NCBI RefSeq assembly: GCF_000632985.1
Contig: NZ_CP007481.1
Coordinates: forward strand, 434,001 to 498,000
DNA from: Neorickettsia helminthoeca str. Oregon
Lineage (GTDB): Bacteria > Pseudomonadota > Alphaproteobacteria > Rickettsiales > Anaplasmataceae
Length of the DNA stretch: 64,000 bases
Direction of reading: 5' to 3'
Translations under genes and position numbers: made by a program
In this document: positions 63,583-64,000 of the stretch, one piece after another
How positions within the stretch are numbered: the first letter of the stretch is position 1
Layout: each line of letters begins with the position of its first letter
The notes under the pieces: model-generated
Told to the model about the DNA's origin: nothing
Database searches by the model: none
Seen by the model: only the letters and a program-made list of their open reading frames with translations

Positions 63583-64000
63583 ATGAGCATTTTAATTTTG
63601 ATTGCCATATTTGGGCACTTGTTTCCGTGTATAGCTTATCTGATAGCTGGAAAACGTGCTCCATTCTTTTACTACCTTATCAGTACTACAGCTTCGATTG
63701 TGAGTTTTCTTGCGACCCTACTGATCGCAACAAGGAATCATGATTTTTTCCCCTTTAAGTTGTTCAGTATCACTGAGCAAATTGGGATAGCATTTCATAT
63801 CGATCAAGCCGTAATAGTATTTGCATTATTATGCTCATTTTTGAGTATTCCAGCATCAATCTACGCGATCAGCTATATGCACTTGAACGAAGCAAATAAA
63901 AAAGCCTCCTTCTTTAGCAAGATACATTTATCTCTGGCATTTACAATGATGCTAGCTTTTTCAGGGAACTTAATCACACTTTTTATTTTTTATGAGCTCT
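63583..64000 (+). CDS. Mrp/Nuo-type antiporter membrane subunit, N-terminal part (runs off window)
   Basis: An open frame from ATG 63583 to the right edge (about 139 codons). Hydrophobic helices with IGIAFHIDQAVIVFALLCSF (Asp of TM2/3), YAISYMHLNEANKKASFFSK and MMLAFSGNLITLFIFYEL match the N-terminal half of MrpA/MrpD/NuoL/NuoM proteins, which have a YxxxYM and a GNLxxLFxFxE pattern. MrpD/NuoM seems likeliest, but the Lys and later motifs lie outside the window. Confidence 0.78.
   Translation, partial: MSILILIAIFGHLFPCIAYLIAGKRAPFFYYLISTTASIVSFLATLLIATRNHDFFPFKLFSITEQIGIAFHIDQAVIVFALLCSFLSIPASIYAISYMHLNEANKKASFFSKIHLSLAFTMMLAFSGNLITLFIFYEL

Overview
The window reads as a piece of chromosome from an obligate intracellular alphaproteobacterium of the order Rickettsiales, family Anaplasmataceae, most probably Neorickettsia. 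This assignment is inference from the gene set; no database was searched. The clues are AT-rich DNA with short intergenic gaps, a very large NAD-glutamate dehydrogenase, a long IleRS, a PleC/PleD signalling pair, an NDUFA12-type complex I accessory protein, GatC plus GltX, genes that are operonic elsewhere lying scattered, and a few unrecognised repeat-rich proteins between housekeeping genes.

Layout. 0-1.3 kb: end of ccmC, then pyrB. 1.4-3.25 kb: a decayed Ser/Thr-rich membrane-protein gene. 3.3-11.8 kb (minus): glmS, pleD, a TatB-like gene and gdhB. 12-16.1 kb: gatC (plus), then a minus-strand operon nrdB-mnhE-gltX-PAS-like protein. 16.4-24.6 kb (plus): nusA-infB-rbfA-addB-like, then guaB. 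24.8-27.85 kb: two related repeat-rich proteins of unknown function, each preceded by the same guaB 3' sequence (296 bp, identical by eye). 27.9-30.3 kb (minus): mlaD, NDUFA12-like, RNase D-like, recA. 30.4-32.0 kb: PleC-like histidine kinase, followed by tRNA-Ser(GGA). 32.4-33.2 kb: sdhB (minus). 33.6-41.5 kb (plus): dnaJ, der, ileS, pyrE and a protein of unknown function ending in a CaaX-like box. 41.6-47.2 kb (minus): ffh, a NuoM/MrpD-like membrane protein, an RDD protein, a TPR-methyltransferase and an FMN oxidoreductase. 47.4 kb: ftsY (plus). 48.4-51.0 kb (minus): rlmE, tmk, sucB. 51.3-55.2 kb (plus): pmbA, sco1, tRNA-Pro(UGG), dnaB. 55.2-57.4 kb: a broken HK97/gene-transfer-agent-type prohead protease, a 188-bp segment with 23-bp terminal inverted repeats, and a repeat-rich single-pass membrane protein. 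57.4-61.6 kb (minus): rluC-type, trxB, ahpC, rodA, ndk. 61.96-64 kb (plus): murJ and the start of an Mrp/Nuo-type antiporter subunit.

Functional picture. Most genes are core maintenance: nucleotides (pyrB, pyrE, guaB, nrdB, tmk, ndk), translation (gltX, gatC, ileS, infB, rbfA, der, rlmE, rluC), transcription (nusA), the SRP route (ffh, ftsY), and respiration on glutamate and TCA intermediates (gdhB, sucB, sdhB, sco1, ccmC, NDUFA12). Cyclic-di-GMP signalling (pleC, pleD), redox defence (ahpC, trxB) and a residual envelope system (glmS, murJ, rodA, mlaD) are also present.

The least understood parts are the paralogous 33-residue-repeat genes beside guaB, the CaaX-tailed protein at 40.7 kb, the two single-pass proteins with Arg-rich stop-transfer tails (one broken at 1.4-3.25 kb, one intact at 56 kb), and several repeat or palindrome arrays in intergenic DNA, chiefly the four-unit array between sucB and pmbA.
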